From Tremella fuciformis (Eukaryota > Basidiomycota > Tremellomycetes > Tremellales > Tremellaceae): DNA of 64,000 bases. Made by a program: the position numbers and the translations under genes. The notes below the pieces were generated by a model that saw nothing but the letters and a program-made list of their open reading frames with translations, did no database searches and was not told the DNA's origin. This document shows, in pieces, positions 1 to 12,369 of the stretch. The number at the start of each line of letters is the position of its first letter. Within the stretch, counting starts at the first letter, position 1. The stretch lies in NCBI GenBank assembly GCA_032768795.1, contig CP136490.1, positions 2,914,001 through 2,978,000 of the forward strand, read 5' to 3'.

Positions 1-1450
1 CAGGGGGATCTTGATAGGTCCAAGGGCACGGGGGGGGACCATGCGGTTGACTGTGGATAGCGGTCTAGGTCGCTTCCACTAGTCTTCTCCCCCCGTGTAC
101 CCGGATCTAAGCCCATCTGATGCCCGTCGCCGAGCGGAGAGCAAGTCGGCGGCCTCGAGGCGAGAACCAAAGCCGCAGGACGGGAAACTGAGGAGCGGCT
201 CGGGCGATTCCCCACGTCGTCGTCCTCATTGTTGTCGTCTGCTCGGGGTCTGTCTGTGTACACCACCCATCATCCCTCGCTTGAGTGCTCGGGAGCGTTG
301 CCGCTGCCGCTCTCTATTGCAGATTAGAGGTTAGGTACGATAGTCGCCGAGTTGACCGGGAGAGTACTCGTAGGTAGGAGGCGTTCGGGCGGCAAGGCGG
401 CGACGGCGGGATCTGAATTACGAAGTTCCAACTCCCGTTCCTAATCTCGTGTCTCTCTCGTCTCTCTCTCTCTCTTCCGTCTTTGTCTCTCTCTGACTCT
501 CCTCGCAGTTGCGCCGCACACAGTCATACGCATAGTGATCACACGCTACACACTATCATCATATCTCGCTTCGCCTCCGAGCACAGAGCAACACGAAACG
601 AAGAGACGGACGCGGGGCGGGAGACAATCATGCGAGGCGCGTCATAACCGAGATCATCAGCGTAGCTCTTACGGGGCGAATTTCTGCGGGTGTCCCTGGA
701 ACGAAAACGGTAAATGGGGGAATTAAATAAGAAAATTCCGGCCATTCTGATTTCATCAGCACAATCCTAATATGCATTGTGTCCTTGCCAAATTGCCTTT
801 CATCAGAGAATAAAGATCTATGCATGAGGCTGATGCATGGAATGATCTCTGTAGCAGAACCAATCGCCTACATAGCTACTGCCATACCCTGCCCTATCAT
901 TGCACCAAAATGGTTACAATAGCGCAAGTCTGACAAGACTGCAATAGGCTTGCCAGGTGGCAGCTGTGACATAGCCCCTGTGACCAGCTTGGCATGCCTA
1001 TGATCATCTGATCAGCCTAGCATGCCCAACAAGCACTTGCGCATCTCTTGATGAAGTGCTTTAGCTTGCAACTAATCAATGTTCTACAGTACATCCGGCT
1101 TTGCCGGATGCTTGACCCGTAAGGGCTGCGATGGCTGCGCCGCTAGGCGCAAGGGGGGGTCTTGGGGGGGTGTCCCACCCCCCCATGTCTAACGGAACCA
1201 AAGAACAAGGAATTGCATTAGGTTTTCCAAATTGCCTGAGAACCAATAACTTGAATACCTGATTAGAAATTCAGAGCTAAAAAAGAATTGAAATAACGAG
1301 CTACGCCCTATCGCGCACTTTCCTGCACGATCTACCTAGTTACCATCGGTGAGTACTCGTAGATTACTCCCAAGTACATCTTCCTCTTCCATCCTTCCTC
1401 CCCGGTCATCTCTCGCTCTCTCTTCCTCACTTGCATCTCGCTCGGGCATC
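1..1450. other. Upstream region with AT-rich island, no gene seen
   Basis: No convincing coding region. Bases 421-515 are strongly pyrimidine-rich, as in fungal promoters and 5' leaders. Bases about 720-1320 are clearly more AT-rich than the rest and contain a row of short hairpins (1092-1110, about 1137-1150, 1164-1184). The 12-mer GAGTACTCGTAG occurs at 362-373 and again at 1351-1362, bracketing the island. The island could be an inserted non-autonomous element in the leader of the MAPKKK gene, but no terminal repeats were convincing. Confidence 0.4.
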
Positions 1451-1483
1451 ATGGAGGAGGCCGGCTCACCTTTGTCCATTTAG
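1451..1483 (+). promoter_or_regulatory. Short upstream ORF before the MAPKKK start
   Basis: An ATG at 1451 opens ten codons and stops at TAG 1481-1483, 81 bases before the chosen MAPKKK start and in the same frame. If it lies in the mRNA leader it could reduce initiation at 1565. Whether it is transcribed is not known. Confidence 0.35.
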
Positions 1484-1564
1484 GCTGTCATCGACTTGCC
1501 CGTTCAACCAACCGCACCCTCTCCCGTCCACGTCCACCTCCCTCTCAACCCACCACGCAGCGCC

Positions 1565-4500
1565 ATGTCGGGTCCACCTGGGCCTTCGGTCCCTCCCAGA
1601 CTCTCGGTCTCGACGCAGGGCTCGTCGTCCTTTGGCACTCCGCCACGACGACCGCAAGGAGCGAGGAGAAGAGGAGTCGCGCCCGGCCTATTCGTCGCCA
1701 ACCCGGACAGCTCGGACGATGACGGGTCCCCCAGCCGGCGTATCAGTCCCGTCAAGACGACCACATCTCCTGTCACGGCGTCGAGCTCAAGCTCTGGGGG
1801 CGTGAGGGGCGCCGTTCCCATACCTCCTTCACCTCTCGAACGATCTCCAGCTACCGCGAAGGGCGCAGGGCTTCCCCTCAACGTACCCAGTATACCAGCA
1901 CCCCTTTCATCACCCCTCCCTGCAACCCCAATCTTCGCGCAAAACATCGAACAGCAATCTCACTCTCCCGTGCCCCCTCAACCTCCCCCGCAACCCGAAA
2001 GGCACATGAGGAGAGCCTTCACGGTTCCAGCACCAGATCAGCCGAGACCTTCCCACGAACCTCGGACAGCGAGTGGTTCCAACTTTCGTGACAAAGCACC
2101 TTCGTCCCCCAGTCGAGCTCTTCCACCCTTACCTTCGCCGCCTGTAGGCACCAACTCTCCTCCTGCCTCTTCACAGACATCAGCCGGCTCGACTCATGCC
2201 CTTCCACCCATCCCTCAACCTCCGACGCCCTCATCCGTACAGTCCATGCCGGAAAGACCCCTGCTCCTGCACGGTGCTCAAAGGGTGGAGAGCCCAGAAC
2301 ACAGCCTCAACTCGGCGGTCAGCAGCGACGGCGGCCTTCGCAGTCTGACTGGTACACTTTCCAGTGGGCGAGCGCGCTCGGGCTCGCATATGAAACGGAT
2401 GCTGCAAGTCACCCTCGACAATGACAATTTTGCTCTTGTCGACATCACCGGGATGCACACTGCTCAAGCGATCATGGAGGTGGTCTTTTCCAAGCTGCGA
2501 TTTGCCGATGACGACTATCCAGGACTGAGGATGTATCGGACCGAGTTTGGAGAATCGCCAGATCCAGAGGCTCTCACACCGGACGATCTGCTGCAGCTGT
2601 GCGAACAGCACTCTGACTCTAAAGCTTTGCTCAAATTCCTTGTCAAACAGACTGGCATCCCCAGCGCATCTTCGGCACCGGTCGTTCCCCCCGCAAATGT
2701 ACCCTATCGCTCCAACTCTCACCGCAGGGCAGAGATGCCTCATATTAATACCGATGTGCCCTCGAACAGCTCTGGCAGGACACCCAGTCGTCACTCGAAG
2801 GAAGGTTCCATGAGCTCGGCGAGTGAGCTGTTTGAGAGCCGCGCAGGTGGTGGTACCAGCGCCAGCGAGTGGAGCGAGGTCGATGCCGATGGGGAGATCA
2901 GGAGAAGGGCAGCAATCGGCAAAGGCGGAAGCGCCAGCTCGAGATCTCCTCTTACCGAAGCCACCGCGTCGTTGGGCAATGTTTCCCCAGCTAAATCCTC
3001 TGGAGGTCCACCTCATCCTCTCATCAGTATTCGAGCAGCATCAGCTGCTCCTTCGCCCTCGTCTCGATTGCGCGAAGTCGACGTACCAGTTTCTCCGTTC
3101 TCCGATTTCCCACACGACAATCGCGGTAGTTTGACGCCAACGGCGCCTGCCTTTCAGGTCCCGGACAATACTGCTGGGCCGAGCCACAGAGCGCGACCTT
3201 CTGGCGAAGGGCTTGGTCTCAACATCGACCTTGATGGGATGGACGAAGGCACTCGGGCGCTGATCGAGCAGTTCCAGCGGGAGGAGGAAGAAGCCCGGCT
3301 GAGTCAGATTCGCCGGCGGAGGCAAGAAGAGGAGGACGCAGAGCTGGCTCGCAAGGAGCAGGAATCCGAGCGAGACGAGTGGCAGCGGCAACAGAGCCTC
3401 CAGGCAGAAGAGCTACGGAGGCAACAGGAGAGGGATGCGGCTCAAGCTGTGAGTGACTGGTTCAGCATGGTCACTTGAAGCTGATTCCAAGCGCGAAGCC
3501 CAGGCACACGAGCGTCGACTCGAGGAGCAGCGCAGAGCCCAAGAAGCGGCGACAGCTCGTTGGGAGGCGAATCAAGAGCATGATGCCCGTGCGGCAGTAC
3601 TCAACCAGAGTCGAAGGCAGAATCGCGATCATTGGAGACAACAGGGACAACTGGCTCGGATGGGTCAGCAGGGCGAGGGCGACTCTTGGGTAGTGGTCGA
3701 TGAAGGGCGACGAAGCTCGCTGGGCGAGCGTCGTCCGTCTGATCATCAGTATCCAACAGTCAACCCGCTGTTCGAAAGACCTACATACACATCCCCTCAA
3801 CCGAACGATTTTGAGCAAGCTGTTCCCATTGCGGCCAATGTAGCACAGCATGTGCAGCCGCGGCGACCATCTGTCTACAGCGAAAGCACCGCTGCACAGG
3901 ACCGGCTTCACGACCCCCGTCTACATCAGCTCGGCCGTGTACAAGCTGGTGCTCAGCCTATCCGGCGCGATACCCGCAATGTACATCCCTTCGCGTATAC
4001 GAGGAACGATCTTCAAGCTCAGTCCTTGAACAACACCCGCTCAATGGACAATCTACGACCGTTCACTCCTCAGGCACCCGGCATGCGATATCAGTTCGCC
4101 AGCGTCCCACCTCGCGCAGCTGTGACGCCCACTCCGGGCTATCAAGAGACCCGGCCGTACCCAGTTGCGGCGGCAAGCCGCTCTCCTTCTATGGACAGGA
4201 TGCAAGATGGCCGCTACCCAGAGCCGGTCCACTCCGCTCCTGGTCGTGTTCCGCTGCAGCCCAGCGCGACCTCATCGGGCGGTATGGGCGTGATATCTTT
4301 CCCTTCGCCCCAGCCTCGCTCCGGAAGTCCACTCGCTCGTGGCTCACCGGGAGGCGGAAGGCGACGCTCACCAGACTTCGATCAATCACGGCCCTCTTCC
4401 ATTCACTACGATCGATCTCCACCGCTGGCGACATCGCCCCAGACAGCTGCTCTGCCACGACGACCCAACACATACTATGATGAGACAAGCCCACCGCACT

Positions 4501-6653
4501 CGGCAAGAACGGTGGCCAATGACGGATACTTTGCCTCTGACACTGGAACATGGCGACCTCGCAGTGGATCCGAAGCTCATGCTTACCGGTCAGGCTCGCC
4601 GTACGTTCCCGACATCCGCCGGGCCAGCGAGTCCAGCGCGACCAGCGATGATGCGGCAACGGCTTTACCTTACGCTCGTCCTCCTGATCACTCTTGGCTG
4701 AATGTGCCGCGCAGGCATACGGACATGAGTGACACGGCTTCAATAGCAGGGACCGTCTCTTCCGGGTTCTCGGAGGCGACTGTTCGAGCGCGTACAACCT
4801 CAGCAGACGGCGAGGAGGACGACTCGGCAGACACAGCCCGGGCTGGAGAATATCAGCAAAGCTTGAATGCCTTGCTCAATCGATCGCAGCCAGTACTAGA
4901 GGATGATGACGATGAGGACGAGGCGACTCTTTGGCTGACCGGACCTTCGCAGAACACCGATTCTCCTCGACCGCTTCACCGAGCGCTGGCGCTGCGACCC
5001 TCTCCCTCGAAACCAAGCCTCACAGTCAATACATCGGCTGCCTCGCCTGCCGCGGCCATGCAGGGATCGGCCACCACACTCTCTGCGTCCGACTCTGCTA
5101 CCGAGTCTGAGGGTGATGCCCGTGTACAACGCGCCAAATCATTTGCACGACCCAAAGATCCCAATCAGTGGCATATGCGTCCCGAGCCTGAGATGCTCTA
5201 CGAACATCTGGACAACTTCTTCCCCAAGATCGATCTCGACAAGCCGATCGTTGAGGGAGCGTCCACGCCAACCACACCTGCCTCGGAGTCATCCCCTCAG
5301 CACCCGACAGCATCTGGATTTCCACCACCCCCTTTGCACCCCTCGCGCACTCCTCTCTCGCCGACTCGGAAGTCGCTCGACCTCCCGCGTCAGCCGGTAC
5401 TTCCACCTCCCTCTCATCCTGCTCGGAACGCCTTCAACAAAGCTGAGAACCGGAAGAGCATCCGAGTTATGGCGGACCACAAGCGCAGGACGATGCAAAG
5501 GGAGAACAGGTATCAACCAGAACTCAACGCGGCCGTAGCTCAGCGAGCCAATGACAAGAAGGTCGAGAGGCGGAAGAGCTCCAGCATGTGGGGCCATCGC
5601 GTGGTCGAGGTCACTCCGAGCAAAATGTCCAGTGGCGTGCCGGCAGCTATCCCCGAGTCCCCATCAAGCGAGGGCAACAAACCTGGTGGGTTTTCGAGTA
5701 GCGCCTCTTTGGGTTGTGCTGACTCTTCAGTGAGCTGGGTCAAGGGTGAACTTATCGGCAAAGGTTCATATGGCCGAGTCTACATTGCCATGAACCTATC
5801 GACTCTTGACGTCATGGCTGTGAAGCAGGTCGAACTGCCTGCGACCGAGCGGGACCGCAACGACCGTCGCCAGATGGGAATGATCGATGCGCTGAAATCG
5901 GAAATTGCCCTTCTCAAGGATCTGTATCATCCCAACATCGTTGCTTACCTCGGATGCGAGACCAGCCCCGAGTATCTCTCCATTTTCCTCGAATACGTGC
6001 CAGGTGGAACCATCGCCTCGATCTACCGGACCCCAAATCAAGCTCGATTCGAGGAACAACTCATCAAGTTCTTCACTGCCCAGATTCTAGAGGGTCTCGC
6101 CTACCTGCATCAGAAGCACATTTGGCACCGAGACCTCAAAGGTGACAACATTCTTGTGGACGCGGATGGGATATGCAAGATCTCCGACTTTGGCATTTCG
6201 AAACAGACCGCCGATGCCTACGACTCGTTTGGCCAGGCGACCAATATGAAAGGCTCGGTGTTCTGGATGGCGCCAGAGGTGATACACTCGGATACCGAGC
6301 GAACGTATTCCGGCAAGGTGGACATCTGGTCCCTCGGCTGCGTCGTTCTGGAGATGTGGAGCGGCAAGCGACCATGGGGCGACATGGAGCAAGTGGCTGC
6401 GATGTTTGAGCTTTTCAGCAATCGCGCTCGGCCACCGCTGCCGCCAGACATCCATTTGTCGGATACGGCGTTGGACTTTATGAACGAGAAGTGTCTCGCG
6501 AAGAACCCAAGGGATCGACCGATGGCGGTTGAGCTTCTCAAGCATCCTTTCATTACCGATTACGATCCGAACTGGACGTTTGCGGGGAGCAAGATTGGGA
6601 AAGCTGTAAAGAAGCGGGGTGCGGTGAAGCACCATGTGGCGGTACCGACGTGA
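1565..6653 (+). CDS. BCK1: MAP kinase kinase kinase, Bck1-like
   Basis: Predicted 1681-aa serine/threonine kinase of the MAPKKK class. In fungi Bck1 acts below Pkc1 in the cell-wall-integrity cascade and activates an Mkk MAPKK. Exon 1 is 1565-3448, the intron 3449-3491 (43 nt, phase 0, branch CTGAT), exon 2 3492-6653. The start was chosen at the first in-frame ATG with a good context (CGCCATGTC). Most of the protein is Ser/Pro-rich and low-complexity. Residues about 275-365 form a compact segment resembling the RA/ubiquitin-like domains of Byr2/Ste11-type kinases, and about 570-660 is a charged coiled coil across the intron. The kinase domain is at the C terminus (about 1374-1650), with glycine loop GKGSYGRVY, MAVKQVELP lysine, HRDLKGDN catalytic loop, DFG and WMAPEV. 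The glycine loop and VAIK region favour Bck1 over Ste11. The biological role is inferred from the family. Confidence 0.9.
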
Positions 6654-6981
6654 TCTGGCGGAGAGCAAGGAAAAAGAGAGGAAGAACCATCATGAACCCA
6701 CCTACATACACCATTGTACATGACACGACCACCATAGCATTGAAGCACAAAGACAGAGAAAGAAACAGAGATGAGCCAGGGCGCCTTGTTGCACATATAT
6801 CTTTGAGAGTGTATCGGACAAAAATGCATATCTACAGGTGGATGCAATGGCTCGGTCGATGCTTTGTTTTTGCCCTTGTTTCTGTTATGCCGATGCCAGA
6901 TTTGTGCGGTCTCTAGTCTATATCAAGTGCGCGGTACAACTGTTCCTCCTCTCCCGTTCTCGCTCCGCTCGTACCGTCTTG

Positions 6982-8273
6982 TCATCGATCAAACACCCAC
7001 CCAAAGCGACTGGACAGGCTCTCGTAAATGAGGAAGATGAGGGCGCTGCTCGGCGCCGCGCGCGCGACCGTCAGGCCACATCCGGCGTACATGCCCTTGA
7101 CGCCCCTCGTGCGCCATATCCTGCGCGCGGTCGGCCAGAATCCCTCGCGCGGCAAGTGGGGATTGAGCTCGGCGCGCGTCTGCATGGCGCTCTTGACGCT
7201 GTCCGCGGGGAAGAGGACGACGTTGTAGCTCATGCCCGCCAGCGCGCCGCTCAGCATGAGCTGCACGACCGGCAGGTCGCCCTTGGCCAGCCGGCGCTCC
7301 TGCCTCCCCTCGCTCGCGGCGAGCGTCGTTTCGGCGCGCTGCTGCCGCTGCAGGAAGAAGGCGGAGGAGATGTTGTACGCGGTGAACCACGCGGCTGACC
7401 CGCCGGTCTCGCGGAAGAGCGTGCCGATTTGGCCGAGCCATAGCCCGCGCAGCCCGTTCTGCCTGATGGTGGAGAGCACGAGCTTGAGCGGCCCCTCGGG
7501 CGGCGGCAGAGTCCCCGCCGCGCGAGTGGACAGGTGGCGGATGGACCCGGCTGGGCTACGGGGGTTGGGAGTAGAGCTGGATGCGGATGCGGGAGGGGGA
7601 GCGCCAAACGCCCCTTCGCGCGCGAGCATCTGGACCTGCATCCGGCACTTGATGAGCTCGATGGGGGTGCTGTTCGTCAGCCCACGCGTGAGTCCTGAAT
7701 AGTGTGGAGACGCACAGCACGAAGCTCGTCACGGCTCCAGCGCCAGCGGCGGCCACTGCCAGCTCGCCCGTGCTCAGCTCCCTACGCTTCCCTCTTGCCT
7801 TGTCGGACAGCCCGTCATTTCCGGAGGGGGGCGTCAAGGCCAATATGAGGTTTTGGCACTTGCCGTAGACCAGAAAGAGGCAGGCGTTCTCGCACGCTGC
7901 GCCGACTAGTGGAGCGGAGATGCCCTGCCGTCAGCGGACCACTCTGACGCAGACGTGGAGGCGACCCACCCGATACAGCCCACGCCAGCCTTCGTTGACA
8001 TAGGTCTTTTTGAAACAGTCAAGAGGGCCGTTGAATGTCAGAGCCCGGTCGGTGGGCTGCGACTGCAGCCGGACCTTGACTGGGGGATTAGCTGCTTATC
8101 GCCGCGCATCCGCGGGACTCACCGAGGTCGAAAGGGTGTTCGAAGAGCTTGGCCACCATGCCCGCAAACTGCACATCAGATTGCATGCAATGTGCTATAC
8201 CAGGAGACACTGGACGTACGCTGCCAAAGACCATGTCCTTCATCCCGGACTCTTCCGCCACATGGTCGCTCAT
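6982..8273 (-). CDS. ORT1: Mitochondrial carrier, probable ornithine carrier
   Basis: Mitochondrial carrier family protein (SLC25) of 368 aa, expected in the inner mitochondrial membrane. It has three carrier repeats with PFDLVKVRLQ, TPIELIKCRMQVQ and a third copy PADSVKSAMQT. The second signature matches the Ort1/Arg11 and SLC25A15 ornithine carriers, which exchange matrix ornithine for cytosolic substrates in arginine synthesis. Exons on the minus strand: 8273-8220, 8168-8123, 8079-7970, 7924-7716 and 7669-6982. Introns are 43-51 nt and every junction keeps frame. An insertion of about 25 charged residues after repeat 1 makes it longer than the usual 280-330 aa. Substrate is inferred from the signature only. 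It converges with the MAPKKK gene, the two stops lying about 330 bp apart. Confidence 0.88.
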
Positions 8274-8548
8274 CGTGTCGGCTCGAGCTGGGGTACGAGA
8301 TGAGGAGACGCGTGGGGTGCCGATGTCAAGAGGACCGGGCCATGCTGCTCTCGAACGAGATATGAACGTGTGCCGCGGCTGTAGAAGAGAAAAAACGAAG
8401 AGCAGAGCAGACACGAGGCGTTTTAAAAACAGGCGTCGCTAATGCGCTCTGGTCAGGCACGGCCACTCATGATCGGACCGGTACAACGAAGAAAGAGAAC
8501 CAGTACAGTCACGTCATATGTGCATCTGTTCTCCTCATTACTCTCATC

Positions 8549-9710
8549 ATGGTGGGTCGCGCAAGCGAGAGAGACAGAGGACAAGCTGATGCGTAGCCAC
8601 CGCGCACACGCTTGGCCGAGAAGGAAGAGGCGGATGCGGACCCCGAGTTCCTCGCCCTTGCGCCCAGGCAACGCCGGGCGATCGACCGGGCATTCGATCG
8701 GGGCGTTGCTACTCTTTCGAAGCAACGGGGTCGAGCGAGTAAGCGGCGGCGGCTCAACCTGGCCTCAGAGGCTGCGGCCAGCAGCGAGGGAGGTTTCGTG
8801 CCAGATGAGGGAGATGGAGGGTTTCTGCCCGAGGACGAGGGAGGATTCGCGCCGGATGAGCAGGACGTTGCGGGAGGATTCCTGCCTGATGACGGAGAGG
8901 ACGGGGGCGGCTTCGTGGCGGAAGACGATGACGGGGATGTGACGATGGAGTCCATCGACAAAGAGGACTCATCCCATGTTCGTATACCTCTCAGTCTCTT
9001 GCCGACCTTGCTGGGATCGCTTGGCCTGCCCGCCGACGAAGATGTCCTGGCCGTCTTCCGATCCTCGGCTTCCGGTTGGAGTGCCGACACCGACGCCGCT
9101 GCACGCAGACGCAAGGGTGCTGGAGAGGAGACGGAAGGCGGGGTGGAGAGGAAAGACTTTCGCGCGGTATGCGCGGCCCTGATGGGCCCCGACCAAGGAG
9201 GGGAAGAGGAGGGTTCGGCGGACGAGGACGAAGGCGGCGACGAGGCGTTCGAGCTGTCCGACGCTGGCTCCGAATCGTCACTCTCCTCCTTGTCCGGCTC
9301 GTCCTACGCTGGACCAGCCGGCCGGCCCAAGGGCAAGGGCAAGCAGAAGGCATCGACGCCGCCCGCACGGACGAAGAGAGGCAAAAAGCTCGAGGTGGAC
9401 GCCCCGGTCAAGTTGTCCAGCAGGCAGAAAGAGGCGGTCAAGGATATCTGGGAGATGCTCAAGCCGCCCTCTGAGGCAGGCAAGCGGGGCCATGCGGCCA
9501 ACATCCTGGGCAGAGACGAGGTCAAGAAGATGGCTCGGACACTGGGGGAGATGTGGTCCGACGAAGAGGTGAGTTGTTTCTGCGCTGGAAGGGATCAGGT
9601 GCTCATGGTAGATCAAGGATATGGTGTCGCTCTTTTCGACGCAGCATGAGGGGCGAGGCTTGAGCTATGACGACTTTGGGCGGGTCATGCTGCGCGCTGG
9701 GCTCGTGTAG
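8549..9710 (+). CDS. Acidic protein with GGF repeats and EF-hand-like C-terminus
   Basis: Predicted 355-aa protein that I do not recognise. The ATG (8549-8551) forms an exon by itself, followed by an intron (8552-8596, branch CTGAT, AG 8595-8596), exon 2 (8597-9568), an intron (9569-9617) and exon 3 (9618-9710). An in-frame TAG at 8594-8596 forces the first splice if this ATG is used. The N-terminal third has a basic stretch (SKRRRL-like) and then about five acidic repeats built on GGF-x-x-D/E-D/E. The middle is acidic and serine-rich with basic patches. The C-terminal 80 residues are helical (QKEAVKDIWEML ... DDFGRVM) and look like a degenerate EF-hand pair as in centrin/calmodulin relatives. 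The basic patches suggest a nuclear protein. No function is assigned. Confidence 0.7.
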
Positions 9711-11155
9711 CTAGCTGCCTATTGCATGACGGCGCGACCAGCTCGCTAGCGCCTTTGGGCTGGCTCGGCCGGTGACCGGGCTTGCGCCCGCTTTGCTCGG
9801 CGGCCCCGCCGGACTGGTAGATCTGGTCTGTCCTCGTCTCGCTAGGAGATGATGGTGATCCGACGACGGACGAGTCTGGACAACGGGCACAAGGCCGCCT
9901 GGTGGCTATCAGATACGTTTGGCGGCGGCGTCGGAGTGTTGAGTGGGCAGTCTTTGTTGTTCTGCATGGCGTGCTGTTGTTGCTCCGAGGTGTCAAGGCA
10001 CAAGTCACAAGTAGCACTCGGACCTCAAAGCCACAAGGGTCTCGTTGGCTCATGACAAAGGGGTCGAGCAACGCCATGCACCACCATGCCATACAGTAGT
10101 CAGGTCATGCACGCACCACAAAGAGACCCCTGCCGCCCGCGCCGGGTGTTGCGAGCCCAACGGAGGGTCCAGAGGGGGACTTTCACGATCCGAGCCACCA
10201 GGCTAAGGCATTGAACACGAGGTGACCACCTGACATCACACCGACATTATTGCTCATTCCTCATTTCGAAACTTTGTATCTTGTCTTGCGCATTGCTGGT
10301 GACTCGTCTCCTCTCGACTCGCCCCTTCTCCTCGATCCTCCTCCTGTGCAATACCGACCGACCCGCCCACCCGCCTGCCTGGTGTTGTGGCCGTGCCATC
10401 TCCGTGTGATCTACCGTGGGTACCGTGACCGCGATTGGAAGTGGAAGAAGTGGTTTCGTTTTCCCGCTTCCGCTCGTCGGTCGGCCAGGCCCAGGGCCAG
10501 CAACGACCAGCAACAACAAAACAACGTCGTCGCCCCAAGCGGCACTGGGAGAGCTGTCACGTCCGCGGGCGGACGCACTTCCTCCTCGTACTCGTACTCG
10601 CACCTGCGCATCCATCTCACCGGACATCGGAAGATCCAACTCCTCGATCCAGCTGGACGCTGACGCTGGCCCACCGCCCGACCCTCCTTCCTCGACGGTA
10701 GGAACACGGCCGACCACGGTCGAGCTGCGTCCTTTGCGCCCGAGAGCGGCGGCCTCGCATCAGCCTGCTGATCAGAGTGGTGCGGTAGCGTCGAGCCAGA
10801 AGAAGCAGACGCAGACACGCAGACGGAAGCAAGCAGGCAGGCAGCAGGGCCCGACGCATGTACGAGTACGACGCTCCTTTACCTGCAGCGACGGCAGATC
10901 GATAGTCTTCCGAATCGCAGTACTGTATCCCCTCTTCTGCCCTCTGGCCCTCTTGCCGCCCACGGGTCCTCATCAGCACGACCAATATCGCCCACACACC
11001 GCCCAGTCGACCCGATCCGCCCGCACATTTCCCCATCCCTTCCCTATCCCTCTCCCCCTCCCTTGCCCTTCTCCGCCCTGATTCACCTCTGCGGCATCAC
11101 GAAACTCCTTGATATCCGTACGCAGGACGACGGACCGCGCTCCTAGCCGTCCACC
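9711..11155. other. Intergenic region upstream of the Ras gene
   Basis: Contains only low-complexity ORFs rich in Pro, Ser, Arg and Thr on both strands, none with a conserved motif or a consistent splice structure. The last 100 bases (about 11020-11110) are a CCCT/CTCCC-rich tract typical of a fungal promoter and leader. I see no RNA gene. Confidence 0.5.
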
Positions 11156-12075
11156 ATGGTATGTCTCAACCAGCTGCAGCACCCGGGTGGGTAGAGCTTA
11201 CCTCCCAGACTCCTCAGAAGAAGAGGGCGCTGTACAAGATTACGGTGATGGGCGATGGCGGTGTGGGCAAGACAGCCCTGACTGTACAGGTGAGCCGGCT
11301 GCTGCATCCACCCCGCTGGCTTGAGTCCAGCTGACGGGCAGTTCACCATGCAGTCATTTGTCGAAGTGGGCAATCACCCCGAGCTGTGTCGGTGCGAGCT
11401 GACCTTCTAGGCATACGATCCGACAATGGAAGACTGCTACAGAAAGCAGTGGGTAGTGGACGACGTGCCGTGCCTGCTCGAGATACTCGATACAGCGGGA
11501 CAGGGTGAGTCACCGCCGTCTCACGGTCCGACTCCAGGCTGACAGCACAGAGGAATTCATCACATTACGGGATCAATGGATCCGGTGAGCACCTCCTCGC
11601 ACTGCCCATTGTCGTGTGCAGCCCGCTGACTCGCAGCGACGGCGAAGGCTTCCTCATCGTCTACTCGATCTGCTCGCGCTCGACATTCGAGTGCGTCGAC
11701 CGCCTCATCGAGCGCATCCAGCGCGTCAAAGACGACGCCTTCCCCGCCAATCTCCCGCCGTTCGGCTCGCCGTACGGCGTGCCCAGCCCCGCCGGCCGCA
11801 GCCCCTCGTTGCCGCGATTGCCCATAGTGCTCATCGGCAACAAGCGGGACCAGTTTGCCCTGCGCGAGGTGTCGACCGAGGAGGGACAGCGGCTGGCCCT
11901 GCGCCACGGGTGCGAGTTCTTCGAGGCGAGCGCCAAGACGAACAGTAATGTCGACGCGGCGTTCAGGAGCTGTGTGAGGGCCGTCAAGGCCTCGCGGAGA
12001 GCGCAGGACGGTGCCGCGGTTGGACCGGCAACAGGCGCACGCCGGAAAAAGGACAAGAAGTGCGTTATCCTATGA
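11156..12075 (+). CDS. RAS2: Ras-family small GTPase, Ras2-like
   Basis: Membrane-anchored Ras GTPase of 224 aa. Motifs in order: P-loop GDGGVGKT, effector region [12 protein letters not shown], switch II DTAGQEEF, NKRD guanine-specificity motif, EASAK, a lysine-rich tail and a CAAX box CVIL. The terminal Leu favours geranylgeranylation. Exons: 11156-11158 (ATG alone), 11209-11289, 11342-11365, 11411-11504, 11551-11584 and 11637-12075; all phases agree. A second ATG at 11161 runs in frame with exon 2 without splicing the first intron, so the start is ambiguous. I prefer 11156 because of its CCACCATGG context and GTATGT donor. There is a Pro/Ser insertion of about 25 residues just before the NKxD strand, absent from canonical Ras. 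Ras2-type proteins in basidiomycetes act in morphogenesis and mating; that role is inferred. Confidence 0.9.
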
Positions 12076-12369
12076 CATCTCGGCAGGGCGTTGGAGTGGG
12101 GGATTATCATGGCGACAGCGACAGATGTCGCATTGCGTCGCGTTCCACCGGCCAGAGTTGGATGCTGCGCACGCATTCCGGCCACGCACGGGGCCGCGCT
12201 GCGAAATGGAAGGCCGCGACGCACGTAAGGTAGAGAGAGACAGCAAGCAGATTTTGGCATGGCATCACATTGGGCAGTCGGCCGTCTAGAGCTCTTTGTT
12301 TCACAACAGGTGTCTATTCTAATCTATCATTCTATCGATCTATCTGACAAAGCCGGACCTCTCGTCGGG

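Noticed and set aside
10416..11081. 221-codon ORF upstream of the Ras gene
   Set aside because: Starts with GTG, is low-complexity Pro/Ser/Thr/Arg, has no conserved motif and overlaps the likely leader of the Ras gene.
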